64,000 nucleotides of DNA from the NCBI RefSeq assembly GCF_900580675.1, contig NZ_UTBG01000062.1:1-64000 (forward strand), in the 5' to 3' direction. Below, one piece after another: positions 41,718 through 52,298 of the stretch. The position numbers and the translations under genes were made by a program. The notes beneath the pieces are model-generated. The model saw nothing but the letters and a program-made list of their open reading frames with translations. It searched no databases and was not told the origin of the DNA. Source of the DNA: Pseudomonas viridiflava (GTDB lineage Bacteria; Pseudomonadota; Gammaproteobacteria; Pseudomonadales; Pseudomonadaceae). How positions within the stretch are numbered: position 1 is the stretch's first letter; every line of letters begins with the position of its first letter.

Positions 41718-42847
41718 TATTCCTCCCTCTGCCGCGTGGTTGCCGGAGCGGCGGCCGCTGGCCGGGTAGCCGGGGTGGCAGTGGCAGGCGGCTTGGTCGC
41801 CGGAGTGGTGGCTGCCGGCGCCGATGCAGCCGGTTTGGCCGGACGTGTCGAGTGGGCCGCAGGCTTGACCGGCGTCGCCACCGGCGCTGCCGGGGTCGCT
41901 GCAGGTGCCGGCGGCCCTACGAACGCCGGTTTCGGCACCGTGGCGGGAATGGTTTGGACGCTGCCGTTCTGCTTGTCTTCCGCTTCCTGGGCTTGCGCGG
42001 CGTCGTTGGCGCGCTCTTCCGGAGTGCGGTTATCGCTGAATACCAGCAACAGGTAGCGGCTGCGGTTCAAGGCGGCAGTCGGCACGGCGCGCACGATGGC
42101 GAATGGCTGGCCGGAATCGTGGATCACTTCCTTGACCGTCGCCACCGGGTAGCCCGCCGGGAAACGCTGGCCCAGGCCGGAGCTGACCAGCAGGTCGCCT
42201 TCCTTGATGTCGGCCGTATCGGCCACATGGCGCAACTCCAGGCGCTCGGGGTTGCCGGTGCCGCTGGCAATCGCGCGCAGGCCGTTACGGTTGACCTGTA
42301 CCGGAATGCTGTGGGTGGTGTCCGTCAGCAGCAATACCCGCGAGGTGTAGGGCATCAACTCGACCACCTGCCCCATCAGGCCACGGGCATCCAGTACCGG
42401 CTGGCCAAGGACCACACCGTCGCGCTCACCTTTGTTGATGATGATGCGATGGGTAAAGGGGTTGGGGTCCATGCCGATCAACTCGGCCACTTCGACCTTT
42501 TCGTTGACCAGCGCGGAAGAATTGAGCAACTCGCGCAGCCGAACGTTCTGCTCGGTGAGGGCCGCCAGCTTCTGCATGCGCCCCTGCAACAGCAGGTTTT
42601 CAGTCTTGAGTTTTTCGTTCTCGGCGACCAGCTCGGTGCGGCTGCCGAATTGGCTGGCCACGCCCTGGTAGAGACGTTGCGGCAGGTCGGTGATCCAGTA
42701 AGTCTGCATCAACACCAGCGACATCTGGCTACGCACGGGCTTGAGCAGTGCAAAGCGGGCATCGACGACCATCAGCGCGACCGAAAGCACGACCAGCACC
42801 AATAAGCGCACGCCCAATGAGGGGCCTTTGGCGAAAAGCGGTTTAAT
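41717..42847 (-). CDS. mreC: Rod shape-determining protein MreC, probable ATT start, 376 aa
   Basis: Periplasmic scaffold of the elongasome. One N-terminal transmembrane helix (LLVLVVLSVALMVVD) is followed by a coiled coil (LVAENEKLKTENLLLQGRMQKLAAL) and two beta barrels, then a tail of about 90 residues rich in Ala, Pro and Thr. No ATG or GTG exists in this frame before the helix. A strong Shine-Dalgarno, GGGAGGAG, lies 6 bases before ATT at 42845-42847, giving KPLFAKGPSLGV, the N-terminus I expect for Pseudomonas MreC. TTG at 42815 would be the alternative but lacks a ribosome site. Confidence 0.85.
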   Translation of the reverse strand: MKPLFAKGPSLGVRLLVLVVLSVALMVVDARFALLKPVRSQMSLVLMQTYWITDLPQRLYQGVASQFGSRTELVAENEKLKTENLLLQGRMQKLAALTEQNVRLRELLNSSALVNEKVEVAELIGMDPNPFTHRIIINKGERDGVVLGQPVLDARGLMGQVVELMPYTSRVLLLTDTTHSIPVQVNRNGLRAIASGTGNPERLELRHVADTADIKEGDLLVSSGLGQRFPAGYPVATVKEVIHDSGQPFAIVRAVPTAALNRSRYLLLVFSDNRTPEERANDAAQAQEAEDKQNGSVQTIPATVPKPAFVGPPAPAATPAAPVATPVKPAAHSTRPAKPAASAPAATTPATKPPATATPATRPAAAAPATTRQREE

Positions 42848-42925
42848 AAGCCGCTCCTCCCAGGCAAATGTTCTCTTTATTCATACGGCATCTAACCGGC
42901 CTGGATGCAGATTGAAGAAGATAAA

Positions 42926-42963
42926 CGCCCACAGGCAGCACTGCAAAGTGCTGCCTGTGGGCG
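42926..42963 (-). terminator. Intercistronic hairpin between mreB and mreC
   Basis: Perfect 17-bp arms (CGCCCACAGGCAGCACT and its complement) around a 4-base loop, placed after the mreB stop. On the minus strand it is followed by TTTATC, a weak T-run, so it may be a partial terminator. Confidence 0.7.
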
Positions 42964-42987
42964 AAACATGGGCTAACCAGCAACCAC

Positions 42988-44037
<1,050 letters not shown>

Positions 44038-44235
44038 CTAGGCAACGCGTGGGTAAAAAAGTGCGGCAAACTCTAACAACGACAGGGATTTTGGGCAAGG
44101 CGCCAATGTGCTAAATTGGCCGACTTTCTGTGCACCAACCCCCACAATCGCGGCCGTAAGACCGTAGAAATGCGGTAGTGTTCCGACAATCTAACACACG
44201 GATAGCTTCCGTTCTGTTTTCCACTGGAGATTCCC

Positions 44236-44523
44236 ATGGCGCTTGAACGCTCCGACGTGGAAAAAATCGCTCATCTGGCCTCGCTTGGCCTGAATGAAGC
44301 CGATCTTCCACAGACCACCGCAGCCCTGAACAGCATTCTCGGGCTGGTTGACCAAATGCAGGCCGTCAATACCGACGGCATCGAGCCCCTCGCTCACCCG
44401 CTGGAAGCCAGCCAGCGCCTGCGCGCAGACGTCGTGACCGAGCAAAACAATCGCGAGGCCTACCAGTCCATCGCGCCAGCGGTCGAAAACGGCCTGTACC
44501 TGGTTCCGAAAGTCATCGACTAA
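44236..44523 (+). CDS. gatC: Glutamyl-tRNA(Gln)/aspartyl-tRNA(Asn) amidotransferase subunit C, 95 aa
   Basis: Small subunit that wraps around GatA and stabilises the GatCAB complex. It has the typical [17 protein letters not shown] start and the central [17 protein letters not shown] segment. The start is preceded by GGAG. gatA follows after 16 bp. Confidence 0.96.
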   Translation: MALERSDVEKIAHLASLGLNEADLPQTTAALNSILGLVDQMQAVNTDGIEPLAHPLEASQRLRADVVTEQNNREAYQSIAPAVENGLYLVPKVID

Positions 44524-44539
44524 AGGGAAAGAGCCTTTC

Positions 44540-45991
44540 ATGCATCACATGACTCTGGCCGAGATCGCCCGCGGTCTCGCCGACAAAAAGTTTTCCTCCG
44601 AAGAGCTGACCAAGACCCTGCTGGCGCGTATCGCCGAGCACGACCCCAAGGTCAACAGCTTCATCAGCCTCACCGAGGAGCTGGCCCTGAGCCAGGCCAA
44701 GGCCGCCGACGCACGTCGCGCCAACGGTGAGAACGGCGCACTGCTGGGCGCACCGATCGCCCACAAAGACCTGTTCTGCACCCAAGGCATTCGCACCAGC
44801 TGCGGCTCGAAGATGCTCGACAACTTTAAAGCGCCCTACGACGCCACCGTGGTGTCCAAGCTGGCTGCCGCCGGGGCCGTGACCCTGGGCAAGACCAACA
44901 TGGACGAATTCGCCATGGGTTCGGCCAACGAATCGAGCTACTACGGCGCGGTGAAAAACCCGTGGAATCTGGAGCACGTGCCTGGCGGTTCGTCCGGTGG
45001 CTCGGCTGCCGCGGTTGCCGCGCGCTTCCTGCCGGCCGCTACGGCCACCGACACCGGCGGTTCGATCCGTCAGCCAGCGGCTTTCACCAACCTCACCGGT
45101 TTGAAACCGACCTACGGTCGCGTTTCCCGCTGGGGCATGATCGCCTATGCCTCCAGCCTCGATCAGGGCGGCCCCTTGGCACGCACTGCCGAAGACTGCG
45201 CAATATTGTTACAAGGTATGGCCGGGTTCGATAAACAGGACTCCACCAGCATTGATGAGCCGGTGCCGGACTACAGCGCCAGCCTGAATACCTCGCTCAA
45301 AGGCCTGCGCATCGGTGTGCCGAAGGAATACTTCAGCGCCGGTCTCGACCCGCGTATCGCCGAGCTGGTGCACGACAGCGTCAAGGCGCTGGAAAAGCTC
45401 GGCGCGGTAATCAAGGAAATCAGCCTGCCGAACAACCAGCACGCGATTCCTGCCTACTATGTGATCGCCCCGGCAGAAGCCTCCTCCAACCTCTCGCGTT
45501 TCGACGGCGTACGCTTCGGCTACCGCTGCGAAAACCCGAAAGACCTGACCGACCTGTACAAACGCTCGCGTGGCGAAGGCTTCGGTGCCGAAGTACAACG
45601 CCGGATCATGGTCGGTGCCTACGCCCTGTCAGCCGGTTACTACGACGCGTATTACCTCAAGGCGCAGAAAATCCGTCGCCTGATCAAGAACGACTTCATG
45701 GCCGCCTTTGAAGAAGTCGACGTGATCCTCGGCCCAACCACGCCGAACCCGGCCTGGAAAATCGGCGCCAAGACCGGCGACCCGATCGCCGAGTACCTGG
45801 AAGACCTGTACACCATCACCGCCAACCTCGCGGGCTTGCCGGGCTTGTCCATGCCAGCAGGTTTCGTCGATGGCCTGCCGGTCGGCGTGCAATTGCTCGC
45901 CCCGTATTTCCAGGAAGGCCGCCTGCTCAATGTGGCGCACCAGTATCAGTTGAACACCGACTGGCACACTCGCACCCCTACCGGCTTCTGA
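44540..45991 (+). CDS. gatA: Amidotransferase subunit A, 483 aa
   Basis: Amidase-signature enzyme that releases ammonia from glutamine for the GatCAB reaction. The Ser-cisSer-Lys triad can be placed in [11 protein letters not shown] (Lys), [16 protein letters not shown] (cis-Ser) and [13 protein letters not shown] (nucleophile Ser). The length is normal. The start at 44540 ([13 protein letters not shown]) could alternatively be the ATG nine bases later. gatB follows after 10 bp. Confidence 0.98.
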   Translation: MHHMTLAEIARGLADKKFSSEELTKTLLARIAEHDPKVNSFISLTEELALSQAKAADARRANGENGALLGAPIAHKDLFCTQGIRTSCGSKMLDNFKAPYDATVVSKLAAAGAVTLGKTNMDEFAMGSANESSYYGAVKNPWNLEHVPGGSSGGSAAAVAARFLPAATATDTGGSIRQPAAFTNLTGLKPTYGRVSRWGMIAYASSLDQGGPLARTAEDCAILLQGMAGFDKQDSTSIDEPVPDYSASLNTSLKGLRIGVPKEYFSAGLDPRIAELVHDSVKALEKLGAVIKEISLPNNQHAIPAYYVIAPAEASSNLSRFDGVRFGYRCENPKDLTDLYKRSRGEGFGAEVQRRIMVGAYALSAGYYDAYYLKAQKIRRLIKNDFMAAFEEVDVILGPTTPNPAWKIGAKTGDPIAEYLEDLYTITANLAGLPGLSMPAGFVDGLPVGVQLLAPYFQEGRLLNVAHQYQLNTDWHTRTPTGF

Positions 45992-46001
45992 GGAGAACAC
46001 T

Positions 46002-47447
46002 ATGCAATGGGAAGTTGTGATCGGGCTGGAGATTCATACCCAGCTCGCCACCCAATCGAAGATTTTCTCCGGTAGCGCCACCACGTTCGGCTCCGAGCCC
46101 AACACCCAGGCCAGCCTGGTAGACCTGGGCATGCCCGGCGTGCTGCCGGTGCTGAACCAGGAAGCGGTGCGCATGGCGGTGATGTTCGGTTTGGCGATTG
46201 ACGCCGAAATCGGCCAGCACAACGTGTTCGCACGCAAAAACTACTTTTACCCGGACCTGCCCAAGGGCTACCAGATCAGCCAGATGGAATTGCCGATCGT
46301 CGGCAAGGGCTACCTGGACATCCCACTGGAAGACGGCACCATCAAACGTGTCGGCGTGACCCGCGCGCACTTGGAAGAAGATGCCGGCAAGAGCCTGCAT
46401 GAAGAATTCCCCGGCGCGACCGGCATCGACCTGAACCGCGCCGGCACGCCGTTGCTGGAAATCGTCTCCGAGCCGGACATGCGCAGCGCCAAGGAAGCCG
46501 TGGCCTACGTCAAGACCATCCACGCACTGGTGCGTTACCTGGGCATTTGTGACGGCAACATGGCCGAAGGTTCGCTGCGCTGCGACTGCAACGTGTCGAT
46601 CCGCCCCAAGGGCCAGGTCGAGTTCGGCACCCGCTGCGAGATCAAGAACGTCAACTCGTTCCGCTTCATCGAGAAGGCGATCAACAGCGAAGTGCGTCGC
46701 CAGATCGAGCTGATCGAAGACGGCGGCAAGGTCATCCAGCAGACCCGCCTGTACGACCCGAACAAGGACGAAACCCGCGCCATGCGCAGCAAGGAGGAAG
46801 CCAACGACTACCGTTACTTCCCCGACCCGGACCTGTTGCCGGTGGTCATCGAGGACTCGTTCCTCAATGACGTGCGCGCCACCCTGCCGGAATTGCCGCA
46901 GCAGAAACGCGAGCGTTTCCAGGCGCAGTTCGGCCTGTCGGTCTACGACGCCAGCGTCCTGGCCTCCAGCCGTGAACAAGCCAACTACTTCGAAAAAGTC
47001 CTGAGCATTGCCGGTGACGCCAAGCTGGCGGCCAACTGGGTCATGGTTGAACTGGGCAGCCTGTTGAACAAGCAGGGCCTGGAAATCGACGAAGCCCCGG
47101 TGACCGCCGAGCAACTGGGCGGCATGCTGCTGCGCATCAAGGACAACACCATCTCCGGCAAAATCGCCAAGACCGTGTTCGAAGCCATGGCCGCAGGCGA
47201 AGGCAGCGCTGACGACATCATCGAGAAGCGTGGCCTCAAGCAAGTCACCGACAGCGGCGCGATTTCGGCGGTGCTGGATGAAATGCTCGCGGCCAATGCC
47301 GAGCAGGTCGAGCAATACCGCGCGGCAGACGAAGCCAAGCGCGGCAAGATGTTCGGCTTCTTTGTCGGGCAGGCCATGAAGGCCTCGAAAGGCAAGGCTA
47401 ACCCGCAGCAGGTGAACGAGCTGCTCAAGAGCAAGCTCGAAGGCTGA
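46002..47447 (+). CDS. gatB: Amidotransferase subunit B, 481 aa
   Basis: Binds tRNA and performs phosphorylation and amidation of the mischarged glutamyl or aspartyl group. The N-terminus [13 protein letters not shown] is followed by the conserved [13 protein letters not shown] and the zinc-site region [15 protein letters not shown]; the C-terminal YqeY-like tail domain with [13 protein letters not shown] binds tRNA. Last gene of gatCAB. Confidence 0.98.
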   Translation: MQWEVVIGLEIHTQLATQSKIFSGSATTFGSEPNTQASLVDLGMPGVLPVLNQEAVRMAVMFGLAIDAEIGQHNVFARKNYFYPDLPKGYQISQMELPIVGKGYLDIPLEDGTIKRVGVTRAHLEEDAGKSLHEEFPGATGIDLNRAGTPLLEIVSEPDMRSAKEAVAYVKTIHALVRYLGICDGNMAEGSLRCDCNVSIRPKGQVEFGTRCEIKNVNSFRFIEKAINSEVRRQIELIEDGGKVIQQTRLYDPNKDETRAMRSKEEANDYRYFPDPDLLPVVIEDSFLNDVRATLPELPQQKRERFQAQFGLSVYDASVLASSREQANYFEKVLSIAGDAKLAANWVMVELGSLLNKQGLEIDEAPVTAEQLGGMLLRIKDNTISGKIAKTVFEAMAAGEGSADDIIEKRGLKQVTDSGAISAVLDEMLAANAEQVEQYRAADEAKRGKMFGFFVGQAMKASKGKANPQQVNELLKSKLEG

Positions 47448-47495
47448 TCGCGGTGAATGGTCCGGGCGGGAGTTCATGCCCCACTCGGACCCCTT

Positions 47496-47625
47496 GTGGG
47501 AGCGGGCTTGCTGTGGCGAGCAAGCTTGCTTGCGCTGGGGTGCGAAGCGCCCCCCCAAAAAGCCGGCTCCAGCTGCGCTGTCGAACGGGAGCAAGCTCCC
47601 TCGCCACAGCAAGCCCCCTCCCACA
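47496..47625. repeat. Compound REP region after gatB
   Basis: GTGGGAGCGGGCTTGCTGTGGCGAGC at the left and its approximate mirror GCCACAGCAAGCCCCCTCCCAC at the right, with further nested hairpins (GGGAGCAAGCTCCC, GCAAGCTTGC) between. It fills most of the 199-bp gatB-rlpA gap. Confidence 0.75.
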
Positions 47626-47646
47626 TTTGATAAGGGGATACTTTGA

Positions 47647-48018
47647 ATGAAGCGTCTACTTGGCCTTTTAGCCGTATTCTCACTGCTGGCCGGCTGCGCC
47701 AGCGGCGTCATCAACCCCAACGGCTATGACGAAACCGGCACCGCCTCGTATTACGGCGCCAGGCACCATGGCAACAAGACGGCCAGCGGTGAACCCTTCA
47801 ACCAGAACGCCCTGACCGCTGCCCATCGGCAATTGCCCTTCGGTACCCAGGTCAAGGTCACCAACCTGAACAACGACAGGTCCGTCGTCGTCCGCATCAA
47901 TGATCGCGGCCCGCACACCCGTGGACGCTTGATTGATCTTTCACGCAAAGCCGCCGAGCAACTGGGTATGGTCGGCAGCGGCACCGCACGGGTTCGCGTG
48001 CAAGCCTTGAGCAACTAA
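47647..48018 (+). CDS. Short RlpA-like lipoprotein, 123 aa
   Basis: Lipoprotein with signal peptide MKRLLGLLAVFSLLAGC and a double-psi beta-barrel domain of the RlpA septal lytic transglycosylase family: TASYYGARHHGNKTASGEPF, TAAHRQLPFGTQVKVTNL and VRINDRGPHTRGRLIDLS. It lacks the C-terminal SPOR domain of full RlpA, so it would not be targeted to denuded septal peptidoglycan in the same way. The NDRGP aspartate proposed to be catalytic is present. The start follows a weak ribosome site. Confidence 0.88.
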   Translation: MKRLLGLLAVFSLLAGCASGVINPNGYDETGTASYYGARHHGNKTASGEPFNQNALTAAHRQLPFGTQVKVTNLNNDRSVVVRINDRGPHTRGRLIDLSRKAAEQLGMVGSGTARVRVQALSN

Positions 48019-48049
48019 GCCCACCCTCAAAATCAAAGGAGCCCTGGCC

Positions 48050-49138
48050 ATTTTCGGATTAACCGCCCTCTCGCCCTGGAGCCTGCTCGAACTGGTCAGC
48101 GGCCTGCTGCTGCTGATCGTCGGCGCCGAAATCCTCGTGCGCGCCGCCGTGCGCCTGGCCGCCAGCCTCAAGGTGCGGCCGTTGATCATCGGCTTGAGCA
48201 TCGTCGCTTTCGGCAGCAGCGCGCCGCAAATGACCGTGAGCCTGCAGGCCACTCTGGCCGGCAACACCGATATCGCCGTGGGCAGCGTGATCGGCAGCAG
48301 CATTTTCAACATCCTCGTGACCCTCGGTCTGTCGGCGCTGGTGATTCCTTTGCGGGTGTCGCGCCAGCTGGTGCGCGTGGATATCCCGGTGATGATCCTG
48401 GCCGGCCTGCTGGTGTTTACCCTGGCGGCCAATGAAGAACTCACGCCGGTCGACGGGCTGTTGCTGCTGGTTGCGCTGGCTGCCTACCTCGGCGTGCTGC
48501 ATTACCAGACGCGCCATTCGCGCCGCCCGCGCACCCTGGACACCGTGGCGCGGGCGCCCTGGCTGAGCAGCGTGCTGCTGATGCTCGGCGGCCTGTTGAT
48601 TCTGCTGCTGGCCGGGCATTTGCTGCTGGGCGCCGCCGTGGATGTGGCGAGCGACTTGGGCCTGTCGGAGCGCGTGATCGGCCTCACGCTGATCGGCGTC
48701 GGCACCTCGCTGCCCTGCCTGGCCACCTCGCTGATCGCCGCCCTGCGCGGCCAGCGCGAGATTGCCGTGGGCAACGTGATCGGCAGCAACCTGTTCAACC
48801 TGTTGGGAGTACTGGGCATTACCGCCCTGGTTGCGCCCTCGCCGCTGTCGGTGTCGCCCAACGCCCTGGACTTCGACCTGCCGGTGATGCTCGGCGCGGT
48901 GGCGCTGTGCCTGCCGGTGTTTTATACCGGCTACCGCGTGACCCGCGCCGAAGGCCTGGTGCTGCTGGGCCTGTACCTGGCGTATGGGCTGCATGTGATG
49001 TCGTTCACCACCGGCATGCCGCTGGCCAACAAGCTTGAACAACTGATGCTGTATTACGTCCTGCCAGTGCTGGTGGCTTTCCTGTTGTTCAGCACGCTGC
49101 GAGCCTGGCGCCGCCAACACAAGAGGGAATCGCAATGA
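48050..49138 (+). CDS. CaCA family calcium/sodium antiporter, probable ATT start, 362 aa
   Basis: Inner-membrane cation/calcium exchanger with the two inverted alpha repeats: FGSSAPQMTVSLQATLAGNTDIAVGSVIGSSIFNI and GVGTSLPCLATSLIAALRGQREIAVGNVIGSNLFNL (each longer stretch read across positions about 60-95 and 215-250). About ten membrane helices. No ATG, GTG or TTG stands before the first helix; ATT at 48050 lies 8 bases after AAAGGAG and gives FGLTALSPWSLLELV. GTG at 48137 would remove the first helix. It overlaps the next gene by 4 bp. Confidence 0.83.
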   Translation: MFGLTALSPWSLLELVSGLLLLIVGAEILVRAAVRLAASLKVRPLIIGLSIVAFGSSAPQMTVSLQATLAGNTDIAVGSVIGSSIFNILVTLGLSALVIPLRVSRQLVRVDIPVMILAGLLVFTLAANEELTPVDGLLLLVALAAYLGVLHYQTRHSRRPRTLDTVARAPWLSSVLLMLGGLLILLLAGHLLLGAAVDVASDLGLSERVIGLTLIGVGTSLPCLATSLIAALRGQREIAVGNVIGSNLFNLLGVLGITALVAPSPLSVSPNALDFDLPVMLGAVALCLPVFYTGYRVTRAEGLVLLGLYLAYGLHVMSFTTGMPLANKLEQLMLYYVLPVLVAFLLFSTLRAWRRQHKRESQ

Positions 49139-49518
49139 CCGATCAGAAAAAGCCCGGGGTTGAGATGCGTCGCCAGGTCATGGGCGATGTGTTCGTCGAC
49201 CGCGCACTGGGCAATGCCACTGAATTCACCCAGCCGCTGCAGGACTTCGTCAACGAGCATGCCTGGGGCAGCGTGTGGAACCGCGAGGGTTTGCCGCTGA
49301 AGACCCGCAGCCTGATCACCCTCGCCGCCCTGACGGCCCTCAAGTGCCCGCAGGAACTCAAGGGCCACGTGCGTGGCGCGCTGAACAATGGCTGCACCGT
49401 GGAAGAGATCCGCGAGGCGCTGTTGCATTGCGCGGTGTATGCCGGGGTGCCGGCGGCGATTGATGCGTTTCGGGCGGCGCAGGAAGTGATTCAGGCGTAT
49501 CAGGCGGAACAGCAGTGA
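49135..49518 (+). CDS. Carboxymuconolactone decarboxylase-like protein, 127 aa
   Basis: Small AhpD/PcaC-fold protein. The core NREGLPLKTRSLITLAALTAL and HVRGALNNGCTVEEIREALLH, with the following YAGVPAAIDAFRAAQE, fits the carboxymuconolactone decarboxylase family. There is no CxxC redox pair of the AhpD type. It overlaps the antiporter stop (ATGA). No protocatechuate genes are nearby, so a PcaC role is not supported by context. Confidence 0.9.
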   Translation: MTDQKKPGVEMRRQVMGDVFVDRALGNATEFTQPLQDFVNEHAWGSVWNREGLPLKTRSLITLAALTALKCPQELKGHVRGALNNGCTVEEIREALLHCAVYAGVPAAIDAFRAAQEVIQAYQAEQQ

Positions 49519-49531
49519 CTGTCAGATAGCT

Positions 49532-49603
49532 ATCGCAGGCAAGCCAGCTCCCACAGTTTGATTTGTGAATACAGTCAAAGGTGGGAGCTGGCTTGCCTGC
49601 GAT
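49532..49603. repeat. Paired REP element (23-bp perfect arms)
   Basis: ATCGCAGGCAAGCCAGCTCCCAC is mirrored by GTGGGAGCTGGCTTGCCTGCGAT around 26 bases, between convergent genes. Confidence 0.9.
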
Positions 49604-49627
49604 TGGCCCTGAAGGTCACTGTATACC

Positions 49628-50569
49628 TCAGATCCAGCCACCCGCCTGCAGCACGAAAATCCCGATATTCGTGGTCACCGCCGCCAGCAGGGTGGTGATC
49701 ACGATAATCGCCGCCGCCAGCTCATGGTTGCCCTCGGCCGCCCTGGCCATGACAAAGCTGGCCGCGGCGGTCGGTGCGCCGAAGTACAGGAACAGAATCC
49801 CCAACTCCGGCCCGCGAAAGCCCAGCAGCCACGCGCCCAAGGTCGCGACCACCGGCAGCCAGACCATCTTCATCAAGCTCGCGCTCAGCGCCATGTTGCC
49901 GCTTTTGCGCAACGCCGCCAGGGACAAGGTGCCGCCAATGCAGATCAAGGCCAGCGGCAAGGTGGTGTCCGCCAGGTACTGCATGGATTTTTCCAGCCAG
50001 CCCGGCAGGCCGATCTTGAAAATCGCGAAGGGCGCTGCAACAAATACGCTGATGATCAGCGGGTTGGCCACCACGCTTTTGCAGATGCTCCACGGGTCGG
50101 ACTTGATCACCGGGCTGTACACCGCCAGCACGATGGTCGACAGGGTGTTGTAGAACAGGATCACCAGCGCCGCGAGGATCGCACCGAGGGAGATGCCGTA
50201 GTCGCCGTACATACTGGCCGCCAGCGCCAGGCCGATCACGCCGTTGTTGCCGCGAAACGCGCCCTGGGTGTAAATGCCCCGGTCTTCACGCGGGCAGCGG
50301 AAAATCGCCCAGCCCCAGGCCAGGGCAAAGCTCAGCAATGTGGCGATGGCGAAATAGATCAGCAAACCCGGCTTGAGCGCCGAGTGCAGGTCGGCATGCA
50401 GGATGCCCAGAAACAGCAGCGCCGGCATGGTGACGTTGAACACCAGGGACGAAGCCGTGTGGATAAAGTTGTCGTTGATCCAGTTGACGCGCTTGAGCAA
50501 CACCCCCAGGAACAGCATGGCAAACACCGGCGCGGTGATGGTGAGGGTGGTGAGGAAAATTGCCAGCAT
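49628..50569 (-). CDS. AEC family transporter, 313 aa
   Basis: Auxin-efflux-carrier-type inner-membrane protein with about ten helices in two five-helix halves. Conserved features include the N-terminal APVFAMLFLGVLLKRVNWI and NNGVIGLALAASMYG with the polar crossover residues. Bacterial members export or import malate, malonate or other weak acids. I chose ATG at 50567-50569; the longest frame starts at TTG ten codons upstream. It is monocistronic between two REP pairs. Confidence 0.87.
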   Translation of the reverse strand: MLAIFLTTLTITAPVFAMLFLGVLLKRVNWINDNFIHTASSLVFNVTMPALLFLGILHADLHSALKPGLLIYFAIATLLSFALAWGWAIFRCPREDRGIYTQGAFRGNNGVIGLALAASMYGDYGISLGAILAALVILFYNTLSTIVLAVYSPVIKSDPWSICKSVVANPLIISVFVAAPFAIFKIGLPGWLEKSMQYLADTTLPLALICIGGTLSLAALRKSGNMALSASLMKMVWLPVVATLGAWLLGFRGPELGILFLYFGAPTAAASFVMARAAEGNHELAAAIIVITTLLAAVTTNIGIFVLQAGGWI

Positions 50570-50649
50570 GCCGGGGAGAACCTTGGTGAGCGTCGTCAAG
50601 TGGCTAATGATAAGCCATGCAGCCCTGCGGCGCCTGGGAGATCGCTATC

Positions 50650-50718
50650 GGGAGCAAGCCCCCTCCCACCTTTGACTGCGTTCACAAATCAAAATGTGGG
50701 AGCGGGCTTGCTCGCGAA
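50650..50718. repeat. Paired REP element
   Basis: GGGAGCAAGCCCCCTCCCAC is mirrored imperfectly by GTGGGAGCGGGCTTGCTCGC, with an A/T-rich loop, between the AEC gene and garD. Confidence 0.82.
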
Positions 50719-50733
50719 GCAGGCGACTGGGTC

Positions 50734-52287
50734 TCAGGTAATCGGCGCCGGGTTGAACAGCGTGATGTCGTTGTGCAGCTTGTGATGCTCAGCCCACGTC
50801 TGCTTCTTGCCGCTGGCCACATCCAGGTAGAAGTGGAACAACTCCCAGCCCAGCTCCTCGATGCTCGCGCGCCCGGTAGCGATGCGCCCGGCGTCGATAT
50901 CGATGAGGTCGGGCCAGCGCTGCGCCAACTCGGTACGCGTCGAGACCTTGACCACCGGCGCCATCGCCAGCCCGTAAGGCGTGCCGCGCCCGGTGGTGAA
51001 CACATGCAGGTTCATCCCGGCCGCGAGTTGCAAGGTGCCGCACACAAAGTCACTGGCCGGCGTGGCGCAAAAGATCAGGCCCTTGCGCTTGAAGCGCTCG
51101 CCCGGGCCCAGCACGCCGTTGATCGCGCTGCTGCCGGACTTGACGATCGAGCCCAGGGACTTCTCGACAATGTTCGACAACCCGCCCTTCTTGTTGCCCG
51201 GCGTGGTGTTGGCGCTGCGATCGGCCTCGCCCTTGGCCAGGTAACGGTCGTACCAGTCCATTTCCCTGACCAGTTCCTCGGCAACTTCCTTCGATTCTGC
51301 GCGAGAAGTCAGCAGGTAGATAGCATCGCGTACTTCAGTCACCTCGGAAAACATCACCGTCGCCCCGGCCCGTAACAGCAAGTCCGAGGCATAGCCCAGC
51401 GCCGGGTTGGCGGTGATGCCGGAAAACGCATCACTGCCGCCGCATTGCATGCCCAGGATCAGCTCGGACGCCGGCACGGTTTCCCGGCGGCGCTGGTCGA
51501 GTTTTTTCAAGCGCACTTCGGCCAACGCCATGATCTGTTCGATCATCTCGGTGAAGCCGTGGCTGGAATCCTGCAAGCGATACAGCCAAGGGTCGCTCAG
51601 GTCGACGGAGCTGTCGTTGTCGTGCATCACCTGCCCGGCCTGCAATTTCTCGCAGCCCAAGCTGATCACCAGCGCTTCGCCGCCCAGGTTCGGGTTGCGC
51701 GCCAGGTTGCGTACGGTACGGATCGGAATGTAGGCATCCGTCGCGGTGATCGCCACGCCACAGCCGTAGCTGTGGGTCAGTGCCACCACGTCGTCGACGT
51801 GCGGGTACTTGGGCAGCAATTCATCCTTGATGCGCTTGACCGCATGGTCCAGCACCCCCGTGACGCATTGCACCGTGGTGGTGATGCCAAGGATATTGCG
51901 CGTGCCCACGGTACCGTCGGCATTGCGATAACCCTCGAACGTAAACCCTTCCAACGGCGCCTGGGTTTCAGGCACCTCGGTGGACAGCGGCAAGCTGTCC
52001 AGGGGCGGCGCGGTGGGCATGCGCAGTTGATCTTCCTGGACCCAACTGCCGCGCGGAATCGGCGCCAAAGCGTAACCAATGGTTTGGCCGTAGCGAATAA
52101 TCTGACCGCCCTCGGGGATATCTTCCAGCGTCACCTTGTGGCTCTGGGGGATGAAATCCACGGTCACCAGGCCGTCCGGGAACTCGGTCCCGGCCGGTAC
52201 GCCCTGGTCATTGACCACGATCACCACGTTGTCGCGCTCGTGCAAACGGATCGAGCGCGGCGAGTCGGCATGTTCAATCAACTGCAT
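50734..52287 (-). CDS. garD: Galactarate dehydratase, 517 aa
   Basis: Removes water from galactarate (or a related sugar diacid) to give 5-keto-4-deoxyglucarate. The N-terminal 90 residues form an SAF-like domain, followed by the UxaA/altronate-dehydratase fold with [49 protein letters not shown] and [14 protein letters not shown] took ATG at 52285-52287. It is the last gene of the kdgD-aldH-permease-garD operon. Confidence 0.93.
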   Translation of the reverse strand: MQLIEHADSPRSIRLHERDNVVIVVNDQGVPAGTEFPDGLVTVDFIPQSHKVTLEDIPEGGQIIRYGQTIGYALAPIPRGSWVQEDQLRMPTAPPLDSLPLSTEVPETQAPLEGFTFEGYRNADGTVGTRNILGITTTVQCVTGVLDHAVKRIKDELLPKYPHVDDVVALTHSYGCGVAITATDAYIPIRTVRNLARNPNLGGEALVISLGCEKLQAGQVMHDNDSSVDLSDPWLYRLQDSSHGFTEMIEQIMALAEVRLKKLDQRRRETVPASELILGMQCGGSDAFSGITANPALGYASDLLLRAGATVMFSEVTEVRDAIYLLTSRAESKEVAEELVREMDWYDRYLAKGEADRSANTTPGNKKGGLSNIVEKSLGSIVKSGSSAINGVLGPGERFKRKGLIFCATPASDFVCGTLQLAAGMNLHVFTTGRGTPYGLAMAPVVKVSTRTELAQRWPDLIDIDAGRIATGRASIEELGWELFHFYLDVASGKKQTWAEHHKLHNDITLFNPAPIT

Positions 52288-52298
52288 CACGGGGCCTC

